NCBI GenBank assembly: GCA_016801885.1
Contig: CM028902.1
Coordinates: 20,861,580-20,925,579 of the forward strand
DNA: 64,000 bases
Direction: 5' to 3'
DNA from: Toxotes chatareus
Taxonomy: Eukaryota > Chordata > Actinopteri > Toxotidae
The stretch's first letter is position 1; the number at the start of each line of letters is the position of its first letter. Positions 13,901-26,200 of this stretch are shown in pieces. The notes beneath the pieces are model-generated. The model did no database searches. It was not told the origin of the DNA and saw only the letters and a program-made list of their open reading frames with translations. Position numbers and translations under genes: made by a program.

Positions 13901-16185
13901 GGTGATAATTCTCTAGTTTGTCAGATATCACGTTGCCACATTGTCATTGTATTAGTGATAGCTGCTTTGAAGTTTTTGGTAGAAACAGTTATTCAGGAAC
14001 ATATGACAAATAAAATTTCAAGTTGCCACATATGTCCACCGTTGCTGTGTTCACCGTTGTCTGTCTCACCCCGCCTGTCATTATCTCTTTCCCTGCATCT
14101 CGCTTTTCTCGCTTCAGCTTTGATGTAGAGATGTCAGAGGTATACATCCATACTTAATTTGTGAAACAAAAACTTTATGTTTGTGAAACTGTGCAGTAAG
14201 ATCTGCTGAAAACTTAATCACAACCCACCCTCCTCTCGTTACCAGAAATGAGTCGCCAGACTGCCACCGCGCTGCCCACAGGAACTTCCAAGTGCCCCCC
14301 CTCCCAGCGCGTGCCCACCCTGTCAGGCACCACAGCCTCTAACAGTGACCTGGCCAGCCTGTTTGAGTGCCCTGTCTGCTTCGACTATGTCCTACCCCCC
14401 ATCCTGCAGTGCCAGTCCGGACACCTGGTATGTACCGTCCAGCCTGGAGAGTAACCAGCGGCAGTTGTTGCATGCACTACATCTTAGGTGTCATTTAGAG
14501 GATCTCATTTGCTTTCATTTTTGATTCTGCACAGTTTATGTATGCATGTGTTTTCACGTAATGCATAAAGTTGATCTTGAATTTATCAACATTGTACCCA
14601 AGTTTCTTGAGTCCCATTGGAGCTCGTGAATAGCAAGATACTGATATTTAATTGCAATGTTATTAATCTAATCATGATCAATAATAAATGGTTTCTTTTT
14701 ACCTGTCCTACCCAGAGTATTTTCCGAGTTATGAGTTATGTTTTTTTTTTCTTTTCCCCTGTATGTGAACTTGTCCTCACACAAAGATGCTTCCTTTCAC
14801 GTAAGCTTAAGATTTTAACAGCTCTACAGAAGTAAACATCTGAAATGTGTTCATGACACAACTCAGTCTGGCTGCTGAATGAGTGTGCTGATATTGACCT
14901 GACATTTGACTGAACTTGACCCAGAGTGTAACTCATGTTAAAGGCAGTTGTACTTTGGAAATGTGTTCATCATTATACTGAGAAATGTGTATTTCCTGTT
15001 CTCAGCTCTGCCACTTCTCATGAATATTATCCAATACAATTACAGAAAATGAAAAAGAGATTCCAACAACTACCACTAAGAGAATAACATCACAAGGGGG
15101 GAAACTTGTCTTATCTTGTGTTATTTGTCCCTTTCCAGGTGTGCTCCAACTGCCGGCCCAAACTCACCTGCTGCCCCACCTGTCGAGGCCCCCTGGGCTC
15201 CATCAGGAACCTGGCCATGGAGAAGGTGGCTAACTCTGTCCTCTTCCCCTGCAAGTACGCCTCATCGGGCTGCGAAGTCACCCTGCCTCACACCGACAAG
15301 ACGGAGCACGAAGAGCTGTGCGAGTTTCGGCCGTACTCCTGCCCCTGCCCCGGCGCCTCCTGCAAGTGGCAGGGCTCCCTGGATGCTGTCATGCCTCACC
15401 TGATGCACCAGCACAAGTCCATCACCACACTGCAGGTCAGACACTGACTCTGGTCCTTAAAGGTCGCTTTAAGGTTATCTTAAAACTGTTCCATTAAACG
15501 TGTAAGCTTCATTTATCTCCACAAAAATACAGTCCTTCCTTTCAACCATTGTCTTGTCCAGATGATCTGAGGAGCTCACATTAGTTACAGGCTCAGGAAA
15601 ACATCCATCAGGCCTCTTTTTTAGCAGCATCCACCTTCTGTATTGCAGGCACTGGCAAGTGATAAATAACTTTGGAAAATAAATGAAAATTCTCAGAGTA
15701 CACAAGCAGGCAGTGTTAGGGTTTTCTGTGAAGACAGATGCCTGTAGTGTTTCTAAAAGCCTTTCTAAAGTTTAGCGTAGAAATCTGTTTAACGTGTGTG
15801 TCTCTCTGTCCAGGGAGAGGACATTGTGTTCTTGGCCACGGACATCAACCTGCCGGGCGCGGTGGACTGGGTAATGATGCAGTCCTGCTTCGGCTTCCAC
15901 TTCATGCTGGTGTTGGAGAAGCAGGAGAAGTACGACGGCCACCAGCAGTTCTTCGCCATCGTGCAGCTCATCGGTACTCGCAAACAGGCCGAGAACTTCG
16001 CCTACCGGCTGGAGCTCAATGGACACCGGCGCCGCCTGACCTGGGAGGCCACGCCGCGCTCCATCCATGAGGGCATCGCCACGGCCATCATGAACAGCGA
16101 CTGCCTGGTGTTCGACACGTCCATCGCACAGCTGTTCGCCGAGAACGGCAACCTGGGCATCAACGTCACCATCTCCATGTGCTAA
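7907..16185 (+). CDS. siah1: siah1, RING E3 ubiquitin ligase (gene-level coding span, 4 exons)
   Basis: Seven-in-absentia homologue. In this family the RING recruits an E2 and the C-terminal substrate-binding domain captures targets for proteasomal degradation. Joining 14248-14427, 15139-15435 and 15814-16185 gives 60+99+123 = 282 residues, the usual vertebrate SIAH1 length. By memory it differs from human SIAH1 at only about seven positions. RING ligands are C41, C44, C55, H59, C62, C65, C72 and C75; the SIAH-type zinc fingers cover about 93-153, and the beta-sandwich substrate-binding domain runs from about 154 to 282. An upstream exon (7907-7963) joins in frame and adds MDEE before the canonical Met, giving 286 residues. 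All introns are GT-AG. It lies tail to tail with lonp2. Confidence 0.95.
7964..14245 (+). other. siah1 intron between the MDEE exon and the main coding exon
   Basis: About 6.3 kb of noncoding DNA with short microsatellites (CTGT/CTGC near 12118-12146, CA at about 12640-12660, poly-T near 12823-12838). No other exon or recognisable mobile-element protein is seen. Confidence 0.6.
14246..14427 (+). CDS. siah1: siah1 main first coding exon (N-terminus and first half of RING)
   Basis: The acceptor ends ACCAG, then AA and ATG at 14248 (MSRQTATALPTGTSKC). The exon codes residues 1-60 and stops after H59-L60 at CACCTG|GTATGT. RING ligands C41, C44, C55 and H59 lie here. The start is fixed by near identity of the first 20 residues with vertebrate SIAH1. 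Confidence 0.97.
15139..15435 (+). CDS. siah1: siah1 exon, second half of RING plus SIAH zinc fingers
   Basis: A TTTCCAG acceptor is followed by VCSNCRPKLTCCPTC, which supplies RING ligands C62, C65, C72 and C75. Next comes the linker GPLGSIRNLAMEKV and the two SIAH-type zinc fingers with their Cys/His pattern (C-x-H-x-x-x-C, then C-P-C-P-G-A-S-C and HLMHQHK). It ends CTGCAG|GTCAG and encodes 99 residues (61-159). Phase 0 at both ends. Confidence 0.97.
15814..16185 (+). CDS. siah1: siah1 last coding exon, substrate-binding domain
   Basis: After a TCTGTCCAG acceptor it encodes GEDIVFLATDINLPG through the C-terminal NLGINVTISMC and a TAA at 16183. These 123 residues form most of the conserved beta-sandwich that dimerises and binds degron peptides. 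GC content is clearly higher than in the flanking introns, as expected for a strongly constrained exon. Confidence 0.97.
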   Translation, partial: GEDIVFLATDINLPGAVDWVMMQSCFGFHFMLVLEKQEKYDGHQQFFAIVQLIGTRKQAENFAYRLELNGHRRRLTWEATPRSIHEGIATAIMNSDCLVFDTSIAQLFAENGNLGINVTISMC

Positions 16186-16350
16186 GAACTTTGACAGAGA
16201 AGAGGGTCAAAAAGTTACAGATTGTCAGGGGGCATTTATTTAGGGGGTCAAATCAGTTGTGACCTCACAGCGCCCCCCTCCTTCTCTGCCTCACCCCTAG
16301 AGACATGGAACTGGACTGTCTGATCGGGCAGCCGTGGAGGCCCAGGGGGT

Positions 16351-16387
16351 GGGATGGATGCATGGATGGATGGATGGATGGATGAGT
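16351..16387. repeat. GGAT tetranucleotide microsatellite in siah1 3' UTR
   Basis: About eight tandem GGAT units with one interruption. Confidence 0.85.
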
Positions 16388-16612
16388 GGAGGACATAACC
16401 GGACATAACCGTGTAGTGATGGCTATAGACTTCTAAACACACACATATAAACATATATGTGAGACTCCTGCGCGCACATGCAGTCTCACCCTCACTTGGT
16501 CATAAGCACGGACACAAACTGAGAAGCTGTTCAGTCAAGCTCACCTGTCAAACTCTCGTTTCTTGGTCATGTCTCTCTCTTGGAGTGATTTCCCTCCACT
16601 CTTATTTTAGTG

Positions 16613-16614
<2 letters not shown>

Positions 16615-16657
<43 letters not shown>
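16615..16657. repeat. CT dinucleotide microsatellite in siah1 3' UTR
   Basis: An uninterrupted pyrimidine CT run of about 42 bases. Confidence 0.9.
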
Positions 16658-16662
<5 letters not shown>

Positions 16663-18250
16663 TCCGCTCAGTCATCCTCAGACATTTCAGACACTACAGC
16701 TCTCCAGCTTTTGCTCCAAGACACTGGAGGCTGGTCACCACTGAGCAGCTCTGTGCCGTGACAGCTACACACCGAGGAAAGCTCAAACTATATTTCCACG
16801 CGGACTCCTGGTCAGTGCTAGGTAGCTAGCCAGCTATCTAGCTTCCCCTTCCGTCTGTAATCCACCTCAGTACCTGTCAGACCTCCTGGATCAAATGGTT
16901 CACACGTTACCGACACTTGTAGGGCTAGGACTGCAGCTGTGGCTGGTATTCACTAGCTAAAACTGGAACTAGAAGTCCATGAAAACTTCTAGTTCCTTAT
17001 TACAGATTTGGATATTTATTTTCTCCTGTGACTGACATGGATGTGGACGGCTGGGACTGGAACCGTCACCCACAGGCATGGATGGCAGTAGCACGCGGTA
17101 CCACCCAGTTTCGTCCAGGACTGGAACCTCTGATCTGCAAGGGTCCATGGATGTCCGTCTGCATCTGCGATGTGCAACATCTGGTTTCCTTCCGGTCCAC
17201 ACCGGTCCACCCCAAGGCTAAAGATTGTGCATCGGACGCTCTTTAAATAGCTGACTGTCATTGTTGATAGTTATTAGACTCTCATACTGTATGGATTTAA
17301 AAAGGCCCTCAGCTACATCAGCCGTGGATGTTTTTTTTTTTTTTTTCATTTTTTCATAGAGAGGACACAACAGTGGCGTTGTGATACACACGCACGCACA
17401 CACACACACACACAAACACACTTAGTCTTTGCATTATCGGCTGTGTGTTCAGGTGTAATAGTGGACGAATTGAGTGTGTGTCGGAGCATTTGTTTGTTTT
17501 GTTTGTTTTTCACAACGAGGAAAAAAAAAACACACTGCATTTCAGTTGATTCAGAGTTTTCTTTTGGGGTTTATTCTTAAGTCTGTTTCTTTTTAATTAT
17601 TTTAGTTGTCTCTTTTTTTGTATGAGAGGAGAGAAGAACTCCTGGTGTATGTGTTTTGTGTGTTTGTGTGTGTTCACGTGTGTGTGAGAGATGGACATTT
17701 GGCAAGAAGCCCGCTCTTCTTCTCTCTTTCCTCTGTCCCCTGCTCTTCTTTCATTTCTACTCTGCCTCCTTCTCACTCTGTCTGCCAGCGTCGGCCTCAA
17801 CCACTGACTGACTGACTGATCACCCAACCAGGAATGAGGGACAGTTTCTACCGTTACAATGTTGCTATTGTTATTATTAAATGGAGATTATCATAATTAT
17901 CATTTTTTGTAATGACTTTTAAAAACAAAAGTTAAAAGGCAGTTGTAAAACTTGTGGCTAAACTTCAGTGTTTGTAGTTAAAAAGCAAGTTGTGTCGTTC
18001 TTCTGAAGGTTTGTGTTTTTTGTTTTTTTGTTTTTTCCAGAGTTGGAATTGTTTTTCATCTATTTGTCTCTTTGTCCTTTTGTTTGTGTGGTAAGTCATT
18101 TCTTTCGTTCTTTCTTTCTTTTTTCTTTGTTTGTGAGGAGGGAGGGAGGTCAAGCCAATCATCTCTCCCTTTCTCTTCATGTGGAGTCTCAGTCATGTTG
18201 CTGCTCTCCCTCAACTCCCTGACTTTTTTTTCTGTTTTAATTTGTCATTA

Positions 18251-18256
18251 AATAAA
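18251..18256 (+). terminator. siah1: siah1 poly(A) signal
   Basis: A canonical AATAAA within TCATTAAATAAATC, followed within about 20-40 bases by a T/GT-rich element. It is the best candidate for the 3' end of siah1. Confidence 0.6.
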
Positions 18257-18272
18257 TCTATCTTTTTCATAC

Positions 18273-21180
18273 CTGGTGTATTTTCTCCATTTCTTTTATC
18301 ATAGGCCTCAGATACTCAGCAGCAGCAGCACGATACACATGCTGCTGTTGGTTTCACTGTATTCAGCTGACTGATGTCCGGTGGAGGTAACGCACCAAAC
18401 GTACCAGTGCGCTTGCACAGGCAGTGGAGAAGAGGAAGAGCTCTGACGACTCCACTGAAGGCTCTGACTGGTTCTCTGGATTCTCAAGTCAGTACATTTA
18501 ATACTTGAAAATAAAATCTCACCTTCAAGTCCATTCAGTAGTCTTTCAGGAGCTTTCAGTCCATATCACATGGTATTCCTAAAAAGATGAAGTTTGCCCT
18601 GTTGTCATGGCATTGTATATTAAATTGACATTTTTTTCTGAGCACTTTAAGTTGAGTTTCATCCATAATGTCATGGCAACTGGGCGAACTCTACCTGATA
18701 TAATGAAAATTTCCAGAACAGCTCAGTGAAATGTTCTTATTTCAGTTTGTTGGCTGATTGATTTGTGACAACATATTTACAGTCTGTCTTTGTAGGAGTA
18801 GTAGCAGTAATAATAATAATAATAATAGTTTTCTTAGCAAGATTACAAAGTGCTTTCCAAAGAAAAAAAACAGTTAATCTCTTGAAACCAGTGAATATAA
18901 CCTATAACCTGTTACTGAGTGTAACCCTAACCCCCCCAGGTGTGAACTGGTGCATCTTTATAACTGCATGAGAGGAAAACATGCAGTCTCAGCAAATCTT
19001 TAGGTAAATGATGAGGCACAGGGTCTCTGTAAAGCACTTTGAGACAATTTTGACTGTGGAAGGCGCTATCTAAATAAAACTGAATTGAATTAAATATGTT
19101 GACACTTTATCATGAAGCACAGACTGTACTTCAACTTCTCGTAAAGGTCATATAAACTCCTCAATACTCCAAATTCAAACAAACTAAATTCATGCTGTTT
19201 GATGTTGAAATGATACAATAATCAGTATATGGGAACATACAGGGAGCTGAATGATATTATAAAACTGATAGGACCAAAAAAAAAAAAAAAACCCTCCAAA
19301 GTTTCAGAGTTAAAATGCATCCCAGTGATATTGTCCTCAATACATGTGTCAGCCTAACCACATTTATCACTGTTAAGTAGGTCTGTGGATGTAGGGCAGC
19401 CTGTGAGGTCAGATAGGTAGATCAGACAGGCAGAGCGGAACACAGGAATAGTTTTTTGCAGGTGCGGGAGCACAAGTTATTCGCTTTAAGATCAGGGTGA
19501 CACTGAGGAAAATGTGTTTGCAAAGACGCCAGTGTCTTCAGTCTTCAGTCTGTCAAAGGTTTGGCAGTGATGTGTGTCTGGGGGTAAGAGAGTGTGTGAA
19601 AATGATTAGGAGGAGAGGTGGCGGCAGAAAATGGGGAAGGGATTTTTTTCATGAAAAAAAAGACGATGAAATACTTAAAAGATCATGGATCTTTAAAGAA
19701 TAGTTTAACATTTTGGGAAACAGGCAAACAGCTAACCTGGCTCTGTCCAACAGTCCTGTTGGTTGCTCTGCCATGTGAAGTGGGCATGCTGCCAGTATAC
19801 TAAGCACACCCTCTGGGTAATTATGTATAGGTTACGGTCCTCCATTCACCAGAAGGGAAATGTGTGCGGTTTTGGAGGAGATGCTCACACAGGGAGTCCT
19901 AATACTGGGGTTTAACTGAGACTGGGTGTGTCTGCAGTGACCTCACTGCAGACACACATGTGGTACATGCATGTACAAAAGCATTGTATAGAGCCACAAA
20001 TACACACTGTAATACTCTGGCAGAAGTGAGGGTTTTTATGTGGTGACCAAGAAGGAGGGATGTGATGAATTAAAGTGTAGATGTGGAGGTAATATATGTT
20101 GTGGTAAAGTGAAGGAGGAGCACTGGGCACATAACAGGACTGTGTCTGTGGAGCTTCTTTGGACAGGCCTGTGAGACTAAACAGCAGCCCCTGGAGGCTC
20201 GTATGTTTATTGCATCCCAAAAAAAAAAAGAAGCAAAGATGCTCAACAAATGTTAAGATTATGAATTATCTATCAAACTGTAAGCTTGAAACGCTGCTGC
20301 CAGTTAAACCTCTCTGTACCAGCTCCAGAGACCTGTGCAGCTCAAAGCTACATTCAGGAGAGTTTTTTTTTTAAATCAGTTTTACTTTTATGTCCAAAAT
20401 TTTGCTTTTACCAGTTTGATAAATACAGACCCCTGATGGACATGAATGGATGAATGGACCAACAGATCCAGTTACCATAGAGACAAATTAATCCTGATCT
20501 GATGGTCACAACTGAAACAGAACATCCCCAGATTCAGAAGGGTTGCATTTATTTCATAGCATTATTTTTTGCTTTTATATTGTTAGGTGCTCTTGTTATT
20601 CTGGGTCATTGAGGTCTGCTTCAGTGAGCTAAGCTCAGGCTGTGGCTGATGAAGCTCCCACAGGCTCATTTACAGCACACATCAGGATAAAAGTACTGGA
20701 TGGCTGCACATTAGCACAGACACTATGTGAGTCAGCATCTAAGCACATGTGAGATCATCAAATTTTTAAAAATGTCATTGTTGAACATTTTTTACACAGC
20801 TAGGTAAAAACTATCTGAAAACTATCTGATCCTAGGTCAGTCCAACAGCTCCACCAGTGTCAGTGTCTACAGTGTGTTCATCAAACAGCTGAAGGGCTTC
20901 ATCACTGGCTCCCATCAAACAGCTGCAAGTCATCACCAAGTACAGGAGTGGTCAAGTCAAAGAGCTGAGTAACCAGTGACAGGCCTGTGTGACAAACAGC
21001 CTCCTGGAAGACGACGCACCTGCCACTGCAACAGCAGTGACTGTCACATTTTTTGTCACACATTTTTCTCTTTGTCTAGAGAGTCCTGTTTTTCTGTGTG
21101 GATTTAGCTGACTTGCATGTACAAAGATACACTGAACACAGTCGCTCACTGACGAACATCTGAAGGAATGAAAGAACACG
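18273..21180. other. Intergenic region between convergent siah1 and lonp2
   Basis: About 2.9 kb with an AAT microsatellite (18807-18829), a LINE 3' tail (19020-19092) and poly-A near 19275-19292. No conserved coding segment is seen. Confidence 0.55.
19020..19092 (+). mobile_element. LINE 3' tail (short, 5'-truncated copy)
   Basis: The segment contains TGTAAAGCACTTTGAGACA, then GGCGCTATCTAAATAAAA and terminal TGAATTGAAT repeats. This is the usual 3' end of a very common teleost LINE (L2/CR1-type by memory). Only the tail is present. Confidence 0.65.
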
Positions 21181-21184
21181 TTTT

Positions 21185-21969
21185 CAAGATTTCAATCATC
21201 TTTAATTCAGCTCTCTCTTTTTTTTTTTTTTTTTTTTACAGTCATTTTATAGGACATAAGTGCATCTTGGTTTAGTATGAAATCACTGCCTTGCATTGGA
21301 AAGTGATTAGGTTTGCTTCCTTAACAGGAATTGCAATCCAATCTTTAGTCAGCACCTCAGCAGAATTACAGCCTCGTGCAGTCAGTGCCTCTGTGACGGG
21401 ACAACACGCCCACATACACCTCTGAGATGAACAATATCAAACTAACTCACCTCTTTGTGGTTATTTGTCAGAAAATTTGCTCAGGTAAGAAATTCCAAAA
21501 TCTGAAAATCACAGAAACTAGTAAAACATCCTCTAATTATCTGAAATTCGACCACACTGGATTAGAGCATGTGACTGAACACAGTCATCCAAACAGGCTC
21601 CTGGTCTCTGAGCGTGTCTCAACTAAGAAGCTGTTGTAACTTCATGTCACTGTGCGCTGCCCCTGTACACTGATGTCTGACTGTGAATCACAGCTTCATT
21701 AACTCAAATTATCTCTTTAATACCAAAGTAATCTGAAAACGAAAATCTCAACTGCAAAGAACCTTAAAACAGGGTTAAAGATTGAATCACATGACTCAGA
21801 ATTACGCATACAGAATTGTGCATACTGTCTTCTCTTGTCACTGGACAAAAACTCATTGGACTCTTAACTTGTCTGAGCTGAAACACAGCCCACTCTCTCC
21901 TGTTAGGACTATTCACGAACACTTTCTAACTTCACACTGTCACTGTGTGTGTGTGTTTTCATCAGTGTG
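21185..21969 (-). other. lonp2: lonp2 3' UTR (extent uncertain)
   Basis: Downstream of the lonp2 stop on the minus strand. Two variant poly(A) signals ATTAAA (minus strand) occur at about 21716-21721 and 21201-21206; AATAAA on the minus strand is first seen at about 20548-20553. The end chosen here uses the 21201 signal, but a longer UTR is possible. Confidence 0.35.
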
Positions 21970-22200
21970 TTACAGTTTGCTGGTCAGCTGAGGGTGCGTG
22001 CGTGTGCTAGCTGTCCCCGGAAACCCTCCCTCGAAGGCGGCGTTCAGCACCTCGTCGAGGTTTGCGGCGGTGACGAAGTCAAGGTCGGCTCGGATGTTGG
22101 CCGGAAGCTCCTCCAGGTCCTTCTCGTTGCGTTTCGGGAGAATGACGCACTTCACTCCTGCCCTGTAGGCCGCCAGGACTTTGTCCTTGATCCCGCCCAC
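21970..22200 (-). CDS. lonp2: lonp2 exon 17 (catalytic lysine, PTS1, stop)
   Basis: Encodes VGGIKDKVLAAYRAGVKC through LDEVLNAAFEGGFPG to HPQLTSKL and a stop at 21972-21970. K774 is the catalytic lysine. The final SKL is a type 1 peroxisomal targeting signal. Acceptor CTCCTCAG. Confidence 0.96.
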   Translation of the reverse strand: MGGIKDKVLAAYRAGVKCVILPKRNEKDLEELPANIRADLDFVTAANLDEVLNAAFEGGFPGTASTRTHPQLTSKL

Positions 22201-22844
22201 CTGAGGAGGACGGACCAATCCAGGCGGTTAAAAAGGCGTGGCCGTGGATTTACACACTATTGTGTGTGTGTAGAATGTGAGTACTCACCGGCAGCACCAG
22301 CCCTCTTAATGTGATCTCTCCTGTCATGGCAATGTCTGATCTGACCAGTCGGCCGCTGAACAGTGAGGCTAAGCAGGTTACTATGGTAACGCCGGCAGAG
22401 GGGCCATCCTTGGTGACAGCTCCGGCAGGGAAGTGGAGGTGGATGTCTGTCCCTTCTAGAGGATCTGGACCCCCGACCACTGATCTCACACACACACACA
22501 CGTTCTCCATTAGAGCATGCTAATTAGCCTCTTTCACGTGTTCAACTTGCTGCAGCAGTAGTGTCTCTGTAAACTCATGTACAATGTATATATGTAAACA
22601 CATCTGCGTGTGGACTCACTGTTGGTGAGCTGGTAGGTTTTAGCGTTTGCTCTGAGCCAGCTGATGGCCAGATGGGCAGATTCTTTCATAACATCCCCGA
22701 GCTGACCGGTCAGCGTGAGCTGACCTTCTCCCTCCATTCGACTGGCCTCCACAAACATGATCTCCCCACCGAGCGGGGTCCAGGCCAGCCCAAGAGCTAC
22801 GCCGGGAAGGGTAAACCGCTCAGACACCTTCCACCGCACGCACG

Positions 22845-22899
<55 letters not shown>

Positions 22900-23241
22900 A
22901 CACACCTGTAAGTGGCTGCCGCATTCTACTACTGTGTTTTCAACTATTTTGATTTTATGTACAGCAGCAGTTGTGGAGCAGTGAAACATCACAAAAAAAA
23001 ACAAAAAACAAAACAACTAACACCTGCAGATTCATTTTGCACTGACTTGTAGAGAAAACTTTCTGCATCATTATAAATACTGCTAATTCTCTGCAGATGC
23101 TGCTCCATCTGCCCCACCCAGAACTCCGTCTCTCTGCTGGTGCCCTGCTTACCTCCATCTCAAACAGTGGAAGTCCCAGGATGTCTTTCAGGGCCATGTG
23201 GTCGATCAGTATGGGCATCTCTGGGGGTGCCGCCTTGTCTG

Positions 23242-23284
<43 letters not shown>

Positions 23285-26200
23285 ACACGTACAGTTAATT
23301 AATTATGCAACATTACATTTAGGGATGCACCGATTCACATCTTTTCACTTCTGAGCCGCTTTGGTTTATCGTTTGCGCGATCGATGCTAATGCGCTAGCC
23401 CGTCAATGGGATTCTCCATATTATGTTAGCATCGAGCTAATCGCTACTTATTACCACTTGTAGGTCGCGACGCAGCTTCCGCCCCTCGGTACAACGGCTT
23501 AGCATTGCACATTGCTGTCTTGCTTTATTGTGTTTCAAGTGTAAAATATTTCTACGCCTGCTAGCTGGCTGCAAACTGTGGAATGGTTTTCCTGGATGGC
23601 GACGTGTCTCATTACTCCGCGTCACATTGAGACACGCCTCCGTTCAGGAACTCCATTCCACATTTTGCAGCCAGTTAGCAGAGCAGCCGACAGGGAATCA
23701 CTTGTGGAGTCATTTCAGCAGACAACATTAAAGCACAGAAATGGTTCATGGATCGGAAATCTCCGCACGTTGAATAGGAAATTTACGATCCGTGAATTAA
23801 GTTGGTATCGGATACTGTTTTGACACCTGAGGGGTGTATGACGTGTTTTATGACATTTTGAGATCATACTAAAAAAATCACTTTTTTTGGGGGGCATATT
23901 TTGACGCCTTAGTATACTATGATGTTTTTTTATGACATTTTGAGGTCTTACCAAACTATGACTTTTTTTTGGCATATTTTGACGCCTTACTATACTATGA
24001 CATTTTTTATGACATTTTGAGGTCTTACTAAAATATGACTTTTTTGGCATATTTTGATGCCTTACAGCCGTATGACGTTCTTTACGACATTTTGAGGTCT
24101 TACAAAAATTGCGCTTTTTTGGCATTTTTTGACGCCTTACTATAGTATGATGTTTTTTATGAAATTTTGAGGTCTTACAAAAATATGACTTTTTTTGGAA
24201 TTTTTTGATGACTTACTATACTATAACGTTTTTTACAACATTTTGAGATCTTACAAAAATGTGACTTTTTTTTGGCATTTTTTGACGCCTTAATATGCTA
24301 TGATGTTTTTTACGACATTTTGAGATCTTACAAAAATATGACTTTTCTTGGCCGATTTTGACGCCTTACTATACTATGACATTTTTTAGGACATTTTGAG
24401 GTTAAAAAAAAATTATGACTTTTTTTGGCCGATTATGACGCCTTACACCCCCCATGACGTTTTTTATGATATTTTGAGGTCCAAAAAAATTTTGACTTTT
24501 TTTGTCCGATTTTGACGCCTTACTATACTGTGACGTTTTTTATGACATTTTGAGGTCCAAAAAATTTTTGACTTTTTTTGGCCAAAAAAAACGCCATACT
24601 ACACTATGACGTTTTTTATGACATTTTGAGGTCAAAAAACATTTTGACTTTTTTTTCCCGATTTTGACACCTTACTATACTATGACGTTTTTTATGACAT
24701 TTTGAGGTCAAAAATTTTTTTTGACTTTTTTTGTCCGATTTTGACGCCTTACTATACTATGATGTTTTTATGACATTTTGAGGTAAAAAAAATTTTTGAT
24801 TTTTTTTCCCGATTTTGACGCCTTACTATATTATGACGTTTTTTATGACTTTTTGAGGTCAAAAAATTTTTTGAATTTTTTGTCCAATTTTGACGCCTTA
24901 CTATACTATGACGTTTTTATGACATTTTGAGGTCAAAAATTTTTTTGACTTTTTTTTCCCGATTTTGACGCCTTACTATACAATGACGTTTTTTATGACA
25001 TTTTGATGTCCAAAAAAATTTTGTCTTTTTTTGTCCGAAAAAAAAACGCCATACTATACTATAACGTTTTTTATGACATTTTGAGGTCGAAAAAAATTTT
25101 GACTTTTTTTGTCCGATTTTGACGCCTTACTATACTATGACGTTTTTTATGACGTTTTGAGGTCAAAAATTTTTTTGACTTTTTTTGTCCGATTTTGACG
25201 CCTTACTATACTATGACGTTTTTTATGACATTTTGAGGTCAAAATTTTTTTTGACTTTTTTTGGCCGATTTTGACGCCAAACTATACTATGATGTTTTTA
25301 TGACATTTTGAGGTCAAAAATTTTTTTGACTTTTTTTGCCCAAAAAAAAACACCATACTATACTATGACGTTTTTTATGACATTTTGAGGTCAAAAAAAT
25401 TCGTGACTTTTTTTGTCCGAAAAAAACGCCATATTATACTATGACGTTTTTTATGACATTTTGAGGTAAAAAAAAATTCTGACTTTTTTTGACGGAAAAA
25501 AACGCCATACTATACTATTACGTTTTTTATGACATTTTGAGGTCAAAAAAATTTTTGAATTTTTTTGTAAGATTTTGACGCCTTACTATACAATGACATT
25601 TGATATTTTGAGGTAAAAATTTTTTTTGACTTTTTTTGCCCGAAAAAAACACCTTACTATACTATGATGTTTTTATGACATTTTGAGGTAAAAAAAAAAG
25701 TTGAATTTTTTTGCCCGAAAAAAAAACGGCATAGTATACTATGACGTTTTTTATGTCATTTTGAGGTCAAAAAAATTTTTGACTTTTTTTGCCCGAAAAA
25801 AACGGCATATTATACTATGATGTTTTTTATGACATTTTGAGGTAAAAAAAGTTGAATTTTTTTGCCTGAAAAAAACGCCATACTATACTATGATGTTTTA
25901 ATGACATTTTGAGGTAAAAAAAAATGTTGACTTTTTTTTTTTCCGATTTTGACGCCTTACTATACAATGATGTTTTTTTATGACTTTTTGAAGTCAAAAA
26001 AATTTGGACTTTTTTTGCCCGAAAAAAACGCCATATTATACTATGACGTTTTTATGACATTTTGAGGTCCAAAAAATTTTGACTTTTTTTGCCCGAAAAA
26101 AACGCCATACTATACTATGACGTTTTTTATGACATTTTGAGGTCCAAAAAATTTTTTGACTTTTTTTGTCCGATTTTGACGCCTTTGACGTCCTATGACG

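Larger units (their letters stand above)
16186..18272 (+). other. siah1: siah1 3' UTR
   Basis: About 2.1 kb from the stop codon to just past AATAAA at 18251-18256. It contains a GGAT microsatellite (16351-16387), a CT run (16615-16657), a CA run (17388-17415), poly-T tracts and several T-rich stretches. The extent is inferred from the first convincing poly(A) signal with T/GT-rich sequence after it; no transcript was available. Confidence 0.6.

Noticed and set aside
15738..16070. 110-codon plus frame and 98-codon minus frame over siah1 last exon
   Set aside because: Out-of-frame shadows of the high-GC siah1 coding exon.
22534..23016. 160-codon minus-strand frame as a single gene
   Set aside because: It is lonp2 exon 15 plus unspliced intron translated through the GT repeat (VCVCVC).
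23715..24125. 136-codon minus-strand frame rich in Lys/Arg/His at the array edge, and similar frames at 36512 and 45341
   Set aside because: Periodic peptide produced by translating the minisatellite; no start context or family.
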